This document shows, one piece after another, positions 62,355 through 64,000 of a stretch of DNA of 64,000 bases. Source of the stretch: Acinetobacter johnsonii CIP 64.6. GTDB lineage: Bacteria; Pseudomonadota; Gammaproteobacteria; Pseudomonadales; Moraxellaceae. The notes beneath the pieces were generated by a model. That model was not told the origin of the DNA. It saw nothing but the letters and a program-made list of their open reading frames with translations, and made no database searches. The DNA lies in contig NZ_KB849235.1 in the NCBI RefSeq assembly GCF_000368045.1, positions 192,836 through 256,835 of the forward strand, read 5' to 3'. The first letter of the stretch is position 1. Each line of letters starts with the position of its first letter. A program made the translations under genes and the position numbers.

Positions 62355-62945
62355 GTGATTCACTCCAATATGCCTCAATATTCTGAACACAAAAAATTAA
62401 CAGCGACTGAATTAAATAGTTTAATGGCTATGGCTATTCAGCAATCATTTAATGCGATCGTCATTACAGATGCATGTTTTAATAATAAGGGCCCACACAT
62501 CCTTTTCTGCAATCCAGCATTTTGTGAAATGACAGGTTATAGCGAAGAAGAGTTAATTGGACAATCACCCCGTATCTTACAAGGGCCTGAGACAGATCTA
62601 ACCGTGATTCAGGAATTAAAAGATTGCATATCTAATGGACTATTTTTCCATAATAATACGATTAATTATCGTAAAGATAAAACACCGTACGCTGTAGAAT
62701 GGAACATCTCCCCGATTAAAACTGAAACAGATGAAATCACCCATTTTGTATCCGTTCAACGGGATATCACGGAAAAAAACGAAAGTCTTAAATATCAAGC
62801 GATGCTGGTTGCAGCGATCAATACAACACCCGATACGATAGTGATCACGGATGATCAAGCTAAAATTAAATTTATGAATCATGCCGCAGAGGAACTCTCG
62901 GGCTACACCCTAGCAGATTTAAAAGATGAACCTATCACAAAATTA
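62355..62945 (+). pseudogene. PAS-domain signalling protein, cut by an IS3-family element
   Basis: Starts at GTG 62355 or, more likely, ATG 62370. Contains one complete PAS domain (about 25-130: FNAIVITDACFNNKGPHILFCNPAFCEMTGYSEEELIGQSPRILQGP, a flavin/oxygen-sensor type, then the PAC stretch) and the beginning of a second (ITDDQAKIKFMNHAAEELSGY). The frame stops as soon as the IS begins at 62946. Proteins of this layout usually end in GGDEF and/or EAL domains that handle cyclic di-GMP; that part lies past the window. Confidence 0.85.
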
Positions 62946-63783
62946 TGAACCGTACCGACTATATCGGAGACAGTTTATTTAAGTTATGCAACACAATCTA
63001 AGGTGTTGATTTTATCATAGTACATATTTTCAAACTCAAATGGTGAAACATAGCCAATAGAACTATGTAGCCGCTTTTTGTTAAACCAGTCTACCCAATT
63101 CAATGTAGCTAATTCAACATCAGCTAAGCCTAACCAATCAGATTTCAAATATTCAATCACCTCCGTTTTATATAAACCATTCACTGTTTCAGCCAGTGCA
63201 TTATCATACGAGTCTCCCGTTGTTCCTACAGAGGCTCTTAAGTTCGCAGTTTCCAATCGCTGAGTATAGCGGATTGAAAGATACTGCACCCCTCGGTCAC
63301 TATGATGAATCACATTCTTAGGCATACCCCGACTATTGAGTGCATGCTCAAGGGCATGAAGTACCATATCGGTATTCATTCGGGTGGAAACTTTCCAACC
63401 AACGATTGCTCGTGAGAACACATCAATGATAAATGCCGTATATACCCCCCCAGAATGAGTCTGAATATAGGTAAAGTCAGCGACCCAAAGGTTGTTGGGA
63501 TGTTGAGCTGTGAAATCACGCTTAACTAAATCATCAGCTCTTTTTTGCTGATCATCATGATGTGTCGTACGCTTATTCTTACCACGCCATACACCTTGTA
63601 TTTCAAGTTGTTTCATCAAGCGTGTTACCGTGCAGCGGGCAATAGAATATCCTTCTTGTTTAAGTTGTTGCCAAACTTTACGAATGCCATAACGCCCATG
63701 GCTCTCTTGCCAAATTAACTTAATTTGCTCAGCATAATGTTGATCGTGTAAATCTCGTTTCGAACGCTTTTCAGGGTTCTGTA
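62946..63783 (-). mobile_element. IS3-family element, interrupted by an IS903-group copy
   Basis: Its end TGAACCGTACCGACTATATC abuts the PAS gene. OrfB reads leftward. The OrfA side has been displaced by the second IS from 63784, beyond the window. So this element is split. Confidence 0.85.
62984..63783 (-). pseudogene. IS3-family transposase OrfB, N-terminal codons displaced
   Basis: About 266 codons with the integrase core: Asp in NLWVADFTYIQT, Asp in VIHHSDRGVQYLS, Glu in NALAETVNGLYKTE, the DDE triad, and HTH-like start YGIRKVWQQLKQEGYSI. The N-terminus (first residues of the frame to 63796) is read in from the inserted IS. Without OrfA and its frameshift site the element cannot transpose as is. 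Confidence 0.9.
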
Positions 63784-64000
63784 GGCTTTGTTGCACAAAC
63801 CTATCTGTAAAGGCTTTTTTAGCGATATAATTTTCAAATGAAGAAGCCTACACACAAAATCTACCGCACAACCAATTGGCCCGCATATAACCGAGCACTC
63901 ATGAGTCGCGGAAATATTGCCATTTGGTTTGATCCTGCTACGCAATGGTATGCGCCATCAAAAGGCAAACAAGGGCGAAATCAAACCTACTCCGACGCAG
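63784..64000 (+). mobile_element. IS903-group (IS5 family) copy, right part outside window
   Basis: 217 bases matching the left end and transposase start of the copy at 16449. It begins GGCTTTGTTGCACAAA inside the IS3 orfB. Confidence 0.95.
63838..64000 (+). CDS. IS5-family transposase, 3' end outside window
   Basis: 54 codons (MKKPTHKIYRTTNWPAYNRA onward) equal to the start of the 16503 transposase. Incomplete at the window edge, so whether this copy is intact cannot be told. Confidence 0.93.
   Translation, partial: MKKPTHKIYRTTNWPAYNRALMSRGNIAIWFDPATQWYAPSKGKQGRNQTYSDA

Overview
The window reads as chromosome of an Acinetobacter-type gammaproteobacterium (Moraxellaceae): AT-rich, with recognisable housekeeping genes for DAHP synthase, IspF, YebC, YchF, PurT, GlnD, DapC, AhpF, MsrB and DusB in the sequence style of that genus, and a set of IS3- and IS5/IS903-type insertion sequences. 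Genus assignment is inference from protein style only.

Left chromosomal part (1-6.5 kb): a cut TauE/SafE permease, DAHP synthase, a phosphatase-like protein, ispF, two exported proteins and a CinA-domain protein. A 310-bp non-coding insertion splits a terminator at 5.1-5.4 kb, and only the last ~95 codons of 2-methylcitrate synthase (prpC) survive, joined head-on to the end of a foreign gene.

Island (6.50-22.47 kb): a degraded prophage or genomic island integrated in a CAT-anticodon tRNA gene (tRNA-Ile2 type). A 42-bp direct repeat (6504-6545 and 22424-22465) marks both ends; a tyrosine integrase lies at the tRNA end and an excisionase-like protein near the other. Inside are small unknown proteins, a cold-shock protein, a lysis gene pair (holin-like/amidase fusion plus coiled-coil membrane protein), a PD-(D/E)XK-like nuclease, remnants of phage genes and of a cytosine methyltransferase, an initiator-type tRNA-fMet, one complete IS903-group element, one truncated copy, and one complete IS3-family element. 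The most interesting cargo is a three-gene cassette at 13.7-15.6 kb: GHKL ATPase with a STAS-like N-terminus, a DUF4325 STAS-like protein, and a membrane protein, between phage genes. It looks like a partner-switch module without a function I can name. No capsid, portal or terminase gene is visible, so the element is not a complete phage.

Right chromosomal part (22.5-64 kb): acyltransferase, yebC, a GrpB remnant, Lrp-type regulator, GST, then a seven-gene sulfur-scavenging operon (two SfnB-type flavoproteins, an LLM monooxygenase, two MetQ-type binding proteins, MetN, MetI). Next come a HAD enzyme, ychF, a Crp/Fnr regulator, azlCD, purT, glnD and dapC. A decayed patch at 45.7-49.6 kb holds an iron-regulated TonB receptor with one nonsense codon and a badly broken AraC regulator. 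Then gpx-msrB, an AlaA-like aminotransferase with an extra N-terminal domain, ahpF, a VIT-family protein, a radical-SAM/DUF4130 DNA-repair pair, a nitronate monooxygenase-like enzyme, dusB, cytochrome b561, and a PAS protein cut by an IS3-family element that is itself interrupted by another IS903-group copy running off the window.
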